DNA of 64,000 nucleotides, taken from assembly GCF_016702655.1 (NCBI RefSeq), contig NZ_JADJDO010000001.1, forward strand, positions 616,455 to 680,454. Reading direction: 5' to 3'. Of the stretch, positions 16,736 to 25,352 are shown piece after piece; positions within the stretch are counted from its first letter, which is position 1, and every line of letters starts with the position of its first letter. The notes under the pieces were generated by a model. The model was not told the origin of the DNA. It did no database searches and saw nothing but the letters and a program-made list of their open reading frames with translations. Source of the stretch: Ideonella sp. Its GTDB lineage: Bacteria; Pseudomonadota; Gammaproteobacteria; Burkholderiales; Burkholderiaceae_C. Made by a program: the position numbers and the translations under genes.

Positions 16736-18544
16736 TCAGTCGTCCACTTGGAGAATGGCCAGGAACGCTTCCTGCGGCACCTCGACGGTGCCGATCTGCT
16801 TCATGCGCTTCTTGCCGGCCTTTTGCTTCTCGAGCAGCTTGCGCTTGCGGGTGATGTCGCCACCATAGCACTTGGCGATCACGTTCTTGCGCAGCGCTTT
16901 GATTGTCTCACGCGCGATGATGTTGGCCCCGATCGCGGCCTGGATCGCCACGTCGTACTGCTGGCGCGAGATCAGCTCGCGCATCTTGGCCACCACGGCG
17001 CGGCTGCGGAACAGGCTCTGGCTGCGGTGGACGATGATCGACAGCGCGTCGACCCGATCGCCGTTGAGCAGGATGTCGACCTTGACGACGTCGGCGGCGC
17101 GGTACTCCTTGAACTCGTAGTCCATCGACGCGTAGCCGCGCGAGATGCTCTTCAGCTTGTCGAAGAAGTCGAGCACGATCTCGGCCAAAGGCAGCTCATA
17201 GGTCAGCATGACCTGGCGTCCGTGGTAGGCCATGTTGATCTGCGCGCCGCGCTTCTGGTTGGCGAGCGTCATCACCGGGCCGACGCAGTCCTGCGGCATG
17301 TACAGGCGCACGGTGACGATGGGCTCGCGGATCTCGCGGATGCGGCCCTGGTCGGGCATCTTCGACGGGTTCTCGACCTTCCACACCTCGCCGTTGTTCA
17401 ATTCGACCTCGTAGACCACCGACGGCGCGGTCGTGATCAGGTCCTGGTCGAACTCGCGCTCAAGACGCTCCTGCACGATCTCCATGTGCAGCAGGCCGAG
17501 AAACCCGCAGCGAAAGCCGAAACCGAGCGCCTGGCTGACCTCGGGCTCGTAGCGCAACGACGAATCGTTGAGCTTCAACTTCTCCAGCGCGTCGCGCAGC
17601 TGGTCGTACTCGCTCGCCTCGGTCGGGTACAGGCCGGCGAAGACCTGCGGCTGGATCTCCTTGAACCCGGGCAGCGGCTGGGTCGCCGGACCGAGGTTGT
17701 TCGGCAGCTTCTTTTCCAGCGTGATCGTGTCCCCGACCTTGGCCGCCTGCAGCTCCTTGATGCCGGCGATGACGAAACCGACCTCGCCCGCCGAGAGCCG
17801 GTCGCGCGACACCGACTTCGGGGTAAACACACCCAGCGAGTCGGCGTTGTAGACCGCGTCGCTGGCCATCATGCGGATGCGCTCGCCCTTGCTGAGCGAC
17901 CCGTCGACGACGCGCACCAGCATCACGACGCCGACGTAGTTGTCGAACCACGAGTCGATGATCATCGCCCGCAGCGGCGCATCGAGCTTGCCGCGCGGCG
18001 CGGGCATGCGCGTGATCACGGCCTCGAGGATGTCGTCGATGCCCTCGCCGGTCTTGGCGCTGCAGGGGATCGCGTGCGACGCGTCGATGCCGATCACGTC
18101 CTCGATCTCGGCCTTCGCGTTCTCGGGGTCCGCCTGCGGCAGGTCCATCTTGTTCAGCACCGGCACCACCTCGACGCCGAGTTCGAGCGCGGTGTAGCAA
18201 TTGGCGACCGTCTGCGCCTCGACACCCTGGCTCGCATCGACGACGAGCAAGGCCCCTTCGCATGCCGACAGCGAGCGGCTGACCTCGTAGGAGAAGTCGA
18301 CGTGCCCGGGCGTGTCGATCAGGTTCAACTGATAGGCCTCGCCATTGCGCGCGGTGTAGGTCAGCGCTGCGGTCTGCGCCTTGATCGTGATGCCGCGCTC
18401 GCGCTCGATGTCCATCGAGTCGAGCACCTGCGCCTCCATTTCGCGCGCGCTCAAACCCCCGCAGCGATGGATGATGCGATCGGCCAGCGTCGACTTGCCG
18501 TGGTCGATGTGGGCAATGATGGAGAAGTTGCGGATGTGATCCAT
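16736..18544 (-). CDS. lepA: Elongation factor 4 (LepA)
   Basis: A 602-residue translational GTPase with G1 AHIDHGKST (about 11-19), DTPGH (about 78-82) and NKMD. It has EF-G-like domains II, III and V and the LepA-specific C-terminal domain (GGDITRKRKLLEKQK). It acts on the ribosome, promoting back-translocation or assembly. The start ATG at 18544 gives the normal length. It is the first gene of the lepA-lepB run, preceded by a 535-base spacer that contains a terminator-like hairpin on the same strand. Confidence 0.97.
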   Translation of the reverse strand: MDHIRNFSIIAHIDHGKSTLADRIIHRCGGLSAREMEAQVLDSMDIERERGITIKAQTAALTYTARNGEAYQLNLIDTPGHVDFSYEVSRSLSACEGALLVVDASQGVEAQTVANCYTALELGVEVVPVLNKMDLPQADPENAKAEIEDVIGIDASHAIPCSAKTGEGIDDILEAVITRMPAPRGKLDAPLRAMIIDSWFDNYVGVVMLVRVVDGSLSKGERIRMMASDAVYNADSLGVFTPKSVSRDRLSAGEVGFVIAGIKELQAAKVGDTITLEKKLPNNLGPATQPLPGFKEIQPQVFAGLYPTEASEYDQLRDALEKLKLNDSSLRYEPEVSQALGFGFRCGFLGLLHMEIVQERLEREFDQDLITTAPSVVYEVELNNGEVWKVENPSKMPDQGRIREIREPIVTVRLYMPQDCVGPVMTLANQKRGAQINMAYHGRQVMLTYELPLAEIVLDFFDKLKSISRGYASMDYEFKEYRAADVVKVDILLNGDRVDALSIIVHRSQSLFRSRAVVAKMRELISRQQYDVAIQAAIGANIIARETIKALRKNVIAKCYGGDITRKRKLLEKQKAGKKRMKQIGTVEVPQEAFLAILQVDD

Positions 18545-19079
18545 GACGACTGCTGGCGATGCTTCAGGCTGAAGCTACAACGGCGAAGCCGTTGCGACGG
18601 AGACTCATATCGCGCAGCGATGTGAAGCCGCGAAGCGGCGTGTCGAAGTCAAAAAAAAGGCACGTCGAACGATTGACGCGCCTTCCAACAAAATGTTTGG
18701 CAACTGCTTGTTGGGATTTCATTGTAGCCAAAACACCCCAGCGGGAACCCGCGTCGTTGCTTGTTTTCATGCCGTTGCGAGCCGCCAACACGAAAAGTTG
18801 TCAACATGTTATCAACATGATGTGGTCGCCCATAAATGTACTTTTCGGATGGTGCGAACCGTAGCCAGATTCGTAATCAAATCGGCCTTTGCACAGGATG
18901 ATTGTAGTTCGGAGCAGAAGCAATCTTCGCCGGGGCACCTGATGTTTGCGCTCGCTGACTTAGCAACTAGGCGGCCAACGCTCGCGTCACGACCCGGCAG
19001 CGGAACCTCAGGACAAGACTCTTTCCGTATTGCGAAATAGCCTCGCACGTTACTCGGGTGAGCCTATACAAGCGCTCCC
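18545..19079. other. 535-base non-coding spacer between mucD and lepA
   Basis: Markedly more AT-rich than its surroundings. No convincing gene: the short frames here lack ribosome-binding sites and family motifs. It contains two small perfect hairpins (18578-18594 and 18627-18639), a terminator-like hairpin with T8 on the minus strand (18651-18682), a TACAAT box on the minus strand (18721-18726) and a near-repeat of TCAACATG around 18800. It must hold the lepA promoter. Confidence 0.6.
18651..18682 (-). terminator. Intrinsic-terminator-like hairpin upstream of lepA
   Basis: On the minus strand an 8-bp stem with one G-U pair (18675-18682 with 18659-18666) and an 8-base loop is followed directly by eight T. 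It lies 107 bases before the lepA start. It could end the mucD operon, close a short RNA beginning near the TACAAT box at 18721-18726, or act as an attenuator for lepA. Confidence 0.55.
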
Positions 19080-20492
19080 CTATCTTGCTGCAGGAATGCG
19101 CATGAACATCGCAACGTTGCCACGTCGTACCGTGAGCGGAAGCGCGCGTGCCTTGTCGAAGGCCGAGATCGCAGCATCGAACTGCCTGATGTCGCCGACC
19201 TCGGCGCTGCCGACGCCGAGGATGACGTCGCCCGCGCGCAGGCCGATGGCCTCGGCGCCCTCGCTGACCGCAGCGATCTTCACTCCGCCCGCTCCGCCCA
19301 GCGCCTGGCGCTCGGCGGGGCTCAGCTCGCTGACGGCAATTCCCCACGCGCGCGCGACGTTCGACAGCGTGGGCTCGGGCACAGCGGGTTCCCCCTGCTC
19401 GGCCGCAGCCAACTGCTGCCCCAGATCGCCGAGCACGGCACCCATCTCGAGCAGCTTGCCGCGCCGGTTGATCTGCAGGGTGACGGCCGTGCCCGGCTTG
19501 AACCCGCCCAGGGTGCGCCGCAGTTCGACCGCACCTTCGACCGCCTTGCCGTCGACGGCAAGCACGACGTCGCCAGGCTGGATCCCGGCCTTCTCGCCCG
19601 GCGCGCCACGCACCACCTGACGCACGAAGGCCCCGCGCGTCCTGCCCTTGCCGACGGCGAGACCGTACTCCTCGGCCAGTTCACGCGGCACGTCGGTCGG
19701 CTGGATGCCCAGGTAGCCGCGCACCACGCGGCCGCTCGCACGCAGCTGATCGACGATGCGCATCGCCTCGTCGATCGGGATTGCGAACGAGATGCCGATG
19801 TAGCTCCCGACCGGGCTCAGGATCTGCGAATTGATGCCGACCACCTCGCCGCGCGTGTCGATCAGCGGCCCGCCCGAGTTGCCCGGATTGACCGCAACGT
19901 CGGTCTGCAGGAAGGCGATATCCGAACCCGTCTCACGCTGCTTGGCGCTGACGATGCCGGCCGTGACCGTGCTGTCCAGGCCGAACGGCGACCCGATCGC
20001 GAGCACCCATTCACCGACGCGCAGGCGACCCACGTCGCCGATCTTCACCGCGGGGAGCGTCGCCGCCTCGATCTTGAGCAGCGCCACGTCGGAGCGGTCG
20101 TCGGCGCCGATGATCCTGGCCTTGAACTCGCGCTTGTCGACCAAGGTGACGAGCACCTCGCTTGCGCCGTCGAGCACATGCGCATTCGTCATCACATAGC
20201 CGTCAGGGCTGATGATGAAGCCCGAGCCCTCGCCGCGCCGTGCCTCCTCGCCCGGCGGCTGCCCCGGCGGCGAGCGGCGAAACGGCGAGGCCGGACTCTC
20301 GCTTGCACGCTCGGTGGTCCGGATGTTGACCACGGCGGGGGCGACCCGCTCGACCAGATCGACGAAGTCGGGCAGGCCCCGCACCTGCGCGGCTCCCGGG
20401 CCGGCCGCCCCGCAGGCTGCGAGCAGGATCAGGACCGACAGGCCCTCGCGGCGCAAGCACGACGCGGCAATCGAGAAGATACGGACGAGCAT
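19080..20492 (-). CDS. mucD: DegP/MucD-type periplasmic serine protease
   Basis: A 470-residue HtrA protease with an N-terminal export signal (hydrophobic about 17-30), a trypsin-like domain and two PDZ domains. The triad is His about 105 (TNAHVLD), Asp about 135 (DRSDVALLK) and Ser about 206 (GNSGGPL). It degrades or holds misfolded envelope proteins. The ATG at 20492 puts the signal peptide close to the N-terminus, and GGAAGG lies ten bases upstream. The frame is open to 20663. It follows rseB, forming the rpoE-rseA-rseB-mucD stress operon. Confidence 0.93.
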   Translation of the reverse strand: MLVRIFSIAASCLRREGLSVLILLAACGAAGPGAAQVRGLPDFVDLVERVAPAVVNIRTTERASESPASPFRRSPPGQPPGEEARRGEGSGFIISPDGYVMTNAHVLDGASEVLVTLVDKREFKARIIGADDRSDVALLKIEAATLPAVKIGDVGRLRVGEWVLAIGSPFGLDSTVTAGIVSAKQRETGSDIAFLQTDVAVNPGNSGGPLIDTRGEVVGINSQILSPVGSYIGISFAIPIDEAMRIVDQLRASGRVVRGYLGIQPTDVPRELAEEYGLAVGKGRTRGAFVRQVVRGAPGEKAGIQPGDVVLAVDGKAVEGAVELRRTLGGFKPGTAVTLQINRRGKLLEMGAVLGDLGQQLAAAEQGEPAVPEPTLSNVARAWGIAVSELSPAERQALGGAGGVKIAAVSEGAEAIGLRAGDVILGVGSAEVGDIRQFDAAISAFDKARALPLTVRRGNVAMFMRIPAAR

Positions 20493-20581
20493 GGCTGACA
20501 GGCCTTCCAGTGCGAAGTCGCTCGATGCGCCGTCGCCGAGGTGCCGGGGGATCGCCGGCATCGGTTGCGATCGCAGCGCAG

Positions 20582-21640
20582 CTACGGCTTCTTGTACTCC
20601 AGTGCGCCGGCAAACTGGCGCAGTGTCGCGCCCGGCACGTCGCCGACTGCCGTCAACCACCATTCGCCCTGGCGCAGCATCAGCGTGTGCGTGGCGCCGA
20701 TGGCAGTCAGCATCTGGCGACGATGGCGCGTGGGGTCGTAGGGCTCGATGAACAACGACACATGCGTCAGGCCGTCGGAGTAGATGGTCTGCAGCACCTC
20801 GACGGCCGGGTCGCGATCGTCGCCGGGCAGGTTGGAGAGGGGGCGCTTGACACAGCTGACCTGCTCGAATCCGGGTACCCCCTGGCGCAGGGACCAGCCC
20901 TCGGGTTCAAGCTTGGCAGGCGCGAGCGCGGGTCGCAGCACGCGATAACCGTCGAGCCGCCTCATCGGCAGCAGCACACTGTTGGGTCGGGGCTTGATGC
21001 CGATCGTCAGGTCGGAAAAGGCGGAGGATTCAATGACCTCGGCGTGCTCGCCAAGCATCTCCACGCGCAGCAGCAGGCCGGTCGCCTGGTCGGCGGCCAG
21101 GCGCAGGCCAAAGCGCAGCTTGTCCTTCGGGCGCAGCTGCAGCACCGCTGCGTCGCGTCCCGCCATGCGCTCGACGCCGTCCGCACGCAACGCGTAGAAG
21201 CTGTCGATGCGAGAGTCGCCCGCCTGGAGCAGGGCCGGGAAGGTGGCAATCTGGCTGCGCTCCTCGATCAGGACCGAGCGCGCCGTGGGCCAGAAGGTGT
21301 ACACGGTGTCGTTGTGCCGATAGACATGGCGCGCCAGCCCGTCCAGCGACTCGATGTGCTCGAACTGGTTGCTGCCGACGCAGAAGTGCGCAATGCGCGC
21401 GCTCGACACGACCCCTGCCGCGCTGACGACGAAGGTGCCTTGAAAACTCTGCTGGCTGGCCGCGCCGTGGATGCGCACCAGCCAGGACCGCAAGTCGAGT
21501 GCATCGACTGGCGGCAGCGCCTGCGACCCCGCCGGGGCCGGACTGGCAAGCGCCAGCAGGGGCATCGACTGCCAACCTGCCACCGCCGTGGCGCAAAGGA
21601 GCCGGCGCCGCTGCAACGGCAGGTTCAGGCACGAGGCCAT
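20582..21640 (-). CDS. rseB: Sigma-E regulator RseB/MucB
   Basis: A 352-residue periplasmic protein with an N-terminal signal (basic LPLQRRR then a hydrophobic stretch to about residue 32). The MucB/RseB fold includes SWLVRIHGAASQQSFQGTFV, EHIESLDG and a C-terminal domain. RseB binds the periplasmic part of RseA and blocks its cleavage until envelope damage is sensed. It is separated from the rseA stop by 6 bases and precedes mucD. Confidence 0.9.
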   Translation of the reverse strand: MASCLNLPLQRRRLLCATAVAGWQSMPLLALASPAPAGSQALPPVDALDLRSWLVRIHGAASQQSFQGTFVVSAAGVVSSARIAHFCVGSNQFEHIESLDGLARHVYRHNDTVYTFWPTARSVLIEERSQIATFPALLQAGDSRIDSFYALRADGVERMAGRDAAVLQLRPKDKLRFGLRLAADQATGLLLRVEMLGEHAEVIESSAFSDLTIGIKPRPNSVLLPMRRLDGYRVLRPALAPAKLEPEGWSLRQGVPGFEQVSCVKRPLSNLPGDDRDPAVEVLQTIYSDGLTHVSLFIEPYDPTRHRRQMLTAIGATHTLMLRQGEWWLTAVGDVPGATLRQFAGALEYKKP

Positions 21641-21646
21641 TGCGGA

Positions 21647-22297
21647 TCAGCGCTCGGGAGGCTGGCTGGTGGCAGCGCGAAGAAACCCCGACGGCACCCC
21701 GAGGGCCGAGCTGCCGCCAAACTGCTTGTGTGCGGCCAGATAGCGCTCCAGGCGCGCGTCACGCACCAATTGCCCGTCGGCAACGAGCAACTGCGCGTCG
21801 CCGGCCGGCGCAGCCAACCCGCCGCTCGCCGCCCCCGGCGCCGCCGTGCCGACCAGCGACTGGGCCAGCATGCCCGCCGAACTCCCGGCCATCGGCGGCG
21901 AGCCGCTGGTCGCCACCAGCGCGCCGGCCACGACCATGAATCCCGCAGCAACCGCTGCCGGCGCCTTCCACGACCAACCGGCGCGGCGCCGCGCCTGTGC
22001 AGCAACGCTGGCAGGCGTCGACGGGGTAGGTTCGGGCGCGAGAGTTACCGGCTCGCGCGCCAGGCGCTCGCGCAGCGCGCTCAGGAAGGCCGCGTCGCGC
22101 GCGACATCGCTGGCGAGTTCGTCGGATCGCATCACGTCGCCGATCAGGTGGTAGGCGTGCCAGGAGGCGCGCAGTTGCGCGTCGCTGCGCCACTGTGCAC
22201 ACGCCGAGCCGAGAGCAACAGCGTCGGCCTCGCCGTCGGCCAGGGCCGAGATGTCCTGCAGGGCAGGCGCCCTGTCTGCATCAGACCGATCGTTCAT
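21647..22297 (-). CDS. rseA: Anti-sigma-E factor RseA/MucA
   Basis: A 216-residue single-pass membrane protein. The cytoplasmic RseA N-terminal domain (about 10-75, with LQDISALADGEAD and WHAYHLIGDVMRSDE) holds the sigma factor. The membrane segment is about 111-131, and the periplasmic tail would bind RseB. GGGAGAG seven bases before the ATG at 22297 sets the start; the open frame to 22408 is unlike the family. It lies 49 bases after rpoE and is likely autoregulated with it. Confidence 0.92.
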   Translation of the reverse strand: MNDRSDADRAPALQDISALADGEADAVALGSACAQWRSDAQLRASWHAYHLIGDVMRSDELASDVARDAAFLSALRERLAREPVTLAPEPTPSTPASVAAQARRRAGWSWKAPAAVAAGFMVVAGALVATSGSPPMAGSSAGMLAQSLVGTAAPGAASGGLAAPAGDAQLLVADGQLVRDARLERYLAAHKQFGGSSALGVPSGFLRAATSQPPER

Positions 22298-22346
22298 CGC
22301 GAGACTCTCCCATGGGCTGGCGCCGATTGAAACACAGTGCCCCCGT

Positions 22347-22952
22347 TTACCAGCGTTCGCCCATGCGGGCGTCGAGCATCGGCCGCAAACGCAGGGCGAT
22401 AGCCTCACGAGCGCGGAAGATGCGCGAGCGTACGGTGCCGATCGGGCAATTCATCACTTCGGCAATTTCTTCGTAACTCAGGCCTTCGATCTCGCGCAAG
22501 GTGATTGCCTGGCGCAGGTCGTCCGACAAGGCTTCGATAGCGGCGTTGACCGTCGTCGCCACCTGACGGCTGGCCAGAATCGACTCCGGAGTCTCGCCAC
22601 TGCTTAGTTCGTTCTCCACGCGCGAAGTTTCATCGTCCTCGTCGCGCGACGCGAGCGCCGACTCTGTGACGAGCGGATCGCGCTTGAGTTCCATCAGCGC
22701 CTTCTTCGCGGTGTTGACGGCGATCCGGTACAGCCAGGTGTAGAAGGCGCTTTCCCCCCTGAATTGGGGGAGGGCGCGGTAGGCGCGGATGAAGGTTTCC
22801 TGGGCGATGTCGGGCACGATATCGACGTCGCGCACCATGCGGCCGATCAGGCGCTCGATCCGGCGCTGGTACTTCACGACCAGCATCTCGAAGGCGCGCG
22901 CGTCACCCTGCTTGACGCGTTCGATCAGCGGCGCATCGATGTCGGGATTCAT
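22347..22952 (-). CDS. rpoE: Extracytoplasmic sigma factor RpoE/AlgU
   Basis: A 201-residue ECF sigma factor. Region 2 has DIAQETFIRAYRALPQFRG and FYTWLYRIAVNTAKK. Region 4 has LREIEGLSYEEIAEVMNCP and GTVRSRIFRAREAI. It directs the envelope-stress regulon and is held by RseA encoded next to it. It lies between a small membrane protein gene and rseA. No strong sigma-E-type promoter was spotted immediately upstream, so it may be read from the fab genes as well. Confidence 0.95.
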   Translation of the reverse strand: MNPDIDAPLIERVKQGDARAFEMLVVKYQRRIERLIGRMVRDVDIVPDIAQETFIRAYRALPQFRGESAFYTWLYRIAVNTAKKALMELKRDPLVTESALASRDEDDETSRVENELSSGETPESILASRQVATTVNAAIEALSDDLRQAITLREIEGLSYEEIAEVMNCPIGTVRSRIFRAREAIALRLRPMLDARMGERW

Positions 22953-22982
22953 GCTCGAAGGCCGCGCCCGGTCCGCGCAGCG

Positions 22983-23441
22983 TCAGCTCGGGTCGGCCGC
23001 CTGCGAACCTGGAGCGTAGACGGTGCAGCGCAGCACATGCCATCGGGCTTCCAGCCCGCGGCGCTGGACGGCGATCCAGCGCGCGCGCGCAAACCCACGC
23101 CCGCCGGCCGGCACGAAACGCAGCAACATCCAGTTGCCGAGGTCGATCGCGACCCCGAGGTCGCCGGTCTCGCCGGGCCGCCCATCGCGCGCCAGCGTCC
23201 ACTGGCGTCGATCCCAACGCAGAACCGCCGCCGGCTGGCCGAGCGCGAGCCCCGCGCCGCAGGCAAGTGCGCCCGCGCAAACCACCCAGGCAACGGTGCC
23301 GGCCCAGCCGGGCGCCGGATCGGGTTGCGCCGACCACCAGGCAAGGACAGCAGCGCAGGACAGCGCGGTGAGCAACCCGACGCCACCGCGCCAGGCGCCG
23401 CGGCGGCCGATGCGAAGCTCAAGTGGCGGGGCGCAGGCCAT
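22983..23441 (-). CDS. Small membrane protein of unknown function (YgfX-like position)
   Basis: A 152-residue protein with two hydrophobic segments close together (about residues 20-40 and 45-65). A cytoplasmic domain follows, with WTLARDGRPGETGDLGV and LLRFVPAG. The layout resembles small YgfX-like membrane proteins, but I see no diagnostic motif. It sits between fabF and rpoE. The start is uncertain: ATG at 23441, or a TTG at 23453. Function is not assignable. Confidence 0.6.
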   Translation of the reverse strand: MACAPPLELRIGRRGAWRGGVGLLTALSCAAVLAWWSAQPDPAPGWAGTVAWVVCAGALACGAGLALGQPAAVLRWDRRQWTLARDGRPGETGDLGVAIDLGNWMLLRFVPAGGRGFARARWIAVQRRGLEARWHVLRCTVYAPGSQAADPS

Positions 23442-23489
23442 CGTCGAGCGCAATGCAGGGGCCGCCGCGCCACGCCCGCGCGCGGCCGC

Positions 23490-24737
23490 TCAGGCACGCT
23501 TGAAGACGAGCGTGCCGTTGGTGCCGCCGAAGCCGAAGTTGTTCTTCACGCCGATGTCGATCTTCATCTGCCGCGCCTCGTTGGCGCAGTAGTCCAGGTC
23601 GCAGGCTGGGTCCTGGTTGAAGATGTTGATCGTCGGCGGCGAGACCTGGTGGTGCACTGCCAGCGCGGTGAACACCGACTCGATGCCGCCCGCGCCGCCG
23701 AGCAGGTGCCCGGTCATCGACTTGGTGGAGTTGACCACCAGCTTCCTGGCGTGGTCGCCGAACGCGAGCTTGATCGCATTCGTCTCGTTGGCATCGCCGA
23801 GCGGCGTCGAGGTGCCGTGGGCATTGAGGTACTGCACCGCGTCGGCGTTGATGCCGGCGCTGCGCAGAGCGGCCTTCATTGCACGCTTGGGTCCGTCGAC
23901 ATTGGGCGCGGTCATGTGGAACGCATCCGCCCCCATGCCGAAGCCGATCAGCTCGCAGTAGATCCGCGCGCCGCGCCGGCTGGCGTGCTCCCAGTCCTCG
24001 AGCACCATCGCGCCGGCGCCCTCGCCGAGCACGAAGCCGTCGCGGTCCCTGTCCCAGGGACGCGATGCGGTTTGCGGATCGTCGTTGCGCGTCGAGAGCG
24101 CGCGCGCCGCGGCAAAGCCGCCTACACCCAGCGGCGACACGGCCGCCTCGGCGCCACCGGCGACCATCACGTCGGCGTCGCCATCCTGGATCAGGCGCGC
24201 AGCCATGCCGATCGAATGCAGGCCGCTCGTGCAGGCGGTGGCGATGGCCAGGTTCGGACCCTGGAAACCGAACCGGATCGACACATGCCCGGAGATCATG
24301 TTGACGATCGACGCCGGCACGAAGAACGGTGTGATGCGCCTCGGACCGCGTTCGACGAGCTCGCCATGCGTGGCCTCGATCAGCGGCAGGCCGCCGATGC
24401 CCGAGCCGAGAATGCAGCCGGCGCGCTCGGCTTGCTCCTCGGTGAGCGCCTCGCCCGTCGGGATGCCGGCATCGGCCACCGCCTGCACCGAAGCCGCGAG
24501 ACCGTAGTGGATGAAGGTGTCCATGTGCCGCGCTTCCTTGGCCGAGAGGTAATCCTCGAGCGGGAAGCCCTTGACCTCGCCGGCAAAGCGGCAGGCAAAG
24601 CCAGAGGCATCGAACTTCGTGATCGGCGCAATGCCCGAGTGGCCGGCGATGATATTGGCCCAGCCTTCTGCCACCGTGTTGCCCACGGGGCTGATCAGTC
24701 CGAGGCCGGTGACGGCGATGCGGCGGCGGCTCATCAC
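23490..24737 (-). CDS. fabF: 3-oxoacyl-ACP synthase II (KAS II)
   Basis: A 415-residue condensing enzyme with Cys about 169 in ATACTSGLHSIG, His in NAHGTSTPLGD and His in SMTGHLLGGAGG, the Cys-His-His triad. It elongates acyl-ACP with malonyl-ACP in type II fatty acid synthesis. It follows acpP after a 300-base repeat-filled spacer, so the pair may be partly uncoupled here, unlike the tight acpP-fabF spacing in most genomes. Confidence 0.96.
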   Translation of the reverse strand: MMSRRRIAVTGLGLISPVGNTVAEGWANIIAGHSGIAPITKFDASGFACRFAGEVKGFPLEDYLSAKEARHMDTFIHYGLAASVQAVADAGIPTGEALTEEQAERAGCILGSGIGGLPLIEATHGELVERGPRRITPFFVPASIVNMISGHVSIRFGFQGPNLAIATACTSGLHSIGMAARLIQDGDADVMVAGGAEAAVSPLGVGGFAAARALSTRNDDPQTASRPWDRDRDGFVLGEGAGAMVLEDWEHASRRGARIYCELIGFGMGADAFHMTAPNVDGPKRAMKAALRSAGINADAVQYLNAHGTSTPLGDANETNAIKLAFGDHARKLVVNSTKSMTGHLLGGAGGIESVFTALAVHHQVSPPTINIFNQDPACDLDYCANEARQMKIDIGVKNNFGFGGTNGTLVFKRA

Positions 24738-25037
24738 CAGCCCTCGCCCGACGAGTACGTCGGCCGGCCCTGCAGGCCGCGCCGAGCCGGAGGCTCGGCC
24801 CCCGAGGGGAACGTAGGCCGCGGCTCCATGCCCGCGCAGGCGGGCTTGAACGGCCGGAGTGCCAGCCGCGTCTCACGGCTGGCGGGGGCCGGCTTGGCGA
24901 GCTGAGGCCGGACACGGACAGTCCCTGCGGACTGGCCGTGCCTGCCGAAGGCCATCGGCCTCCGGCCGATGGCGGCCCGGCGCTCGGCCCGCAATGCGGC
25001 GGTTGACACAGGGTTCCCCATGAGCGCAGCGCGGTCC
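24738..25037. repeat. Palindrome-rich spacer between acpP and fabF
   Basis: No gene. The 300 bases hold a string of imperfect palindromes: GCCGAGCC-GGA-GGCTCGGC, a CCCCCGAGGGG core, GCCAGCCG...CGGCTGGC, a 12-bp stem with one mismatch around CTGC (24913-24940) and CCATCGGCC-TCC-GGCCGATGG. The AGTCC-CTGC-GGACT module recurs as a perfect hairpin at 54988-55017. These look like REP-type repeats rather than gene-specific controls. Confidence 0.6.
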
Positions 25038-25280
25038 TTATCCGGCCTTCTGGTGCGTGACCGCGTAGTCGATCGCCAGCTGCACGGTGGTGATCTTCTC
25101 CGCCTCTTCGTCGGGGATCTCGATGCCGAACTCGTCTTCGAGCGCCATCACGAGCTCAACCGTATCGAGCGAATCGGCGCCCAGGTCGGCCACGAAGGCC
25201 TTTTCATTCGACACGTCGGATTCGGGGACGCCGAGCTGCTCGGCGATGATCTTCTTGACGCGTGCTTCGATGTCGCTCAT
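25038..25280 (-). CDS. acpP: Acyl carrier protein
   Basis: An 80-residue acidic helical protein with the phosphopantetheine-accepting Ser about 37 in GADSLDTVELVMALE. It carries growing acyl chains for all fab enzymes here. GGAGGAG directly precedes the ATG at 25280, a very strong ribosome-binding site fitting its high expression. A TAGAAT box about 40 bases upstream may give it its own promoter within the fab cluster. Confidence 0.98.
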   Translation of the reverse strand: MSDIEARVKKIIAEQLGVPESDVSNEKAFVADLGADSLDTVELVMALEDEFGIEIPDEEAEKITTVQLAIDYAVTHQKAG

Positions 25281-25316
25281 GTCTCCTCCAGGAGAGTGGT
25301 CTGTGAACAGTCGGGG

Positions 25317-25322
25317 ATTCTA
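25317..25322 (-). promoter_or_regulatory. Candidate -10 box for acpP
   Basis: TAGAAT on the minus strand, 37 bases before the acpP start codon and directly in the fabG-acpP spacer. No clear -35 was found. A separate acpP promoter is known in E. coli. Confidence 0.3.
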
Positions 25323-25352
25323 AAGCTTGGTCCGGTGCCTTCCGGCCGGGCG

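Noticed and set aside
18564..18791. A 75-residue frame upstream of lepA
   Set aside because: It spans the terminator-like hairpin and small palindromes and has no ribosome-binding site.
24734..25021. A 95-residue frame in the acpP-fabF spacer
   Set aside because: It is entirely made of palindromic repeats, and the residues are what translated repeats would give.
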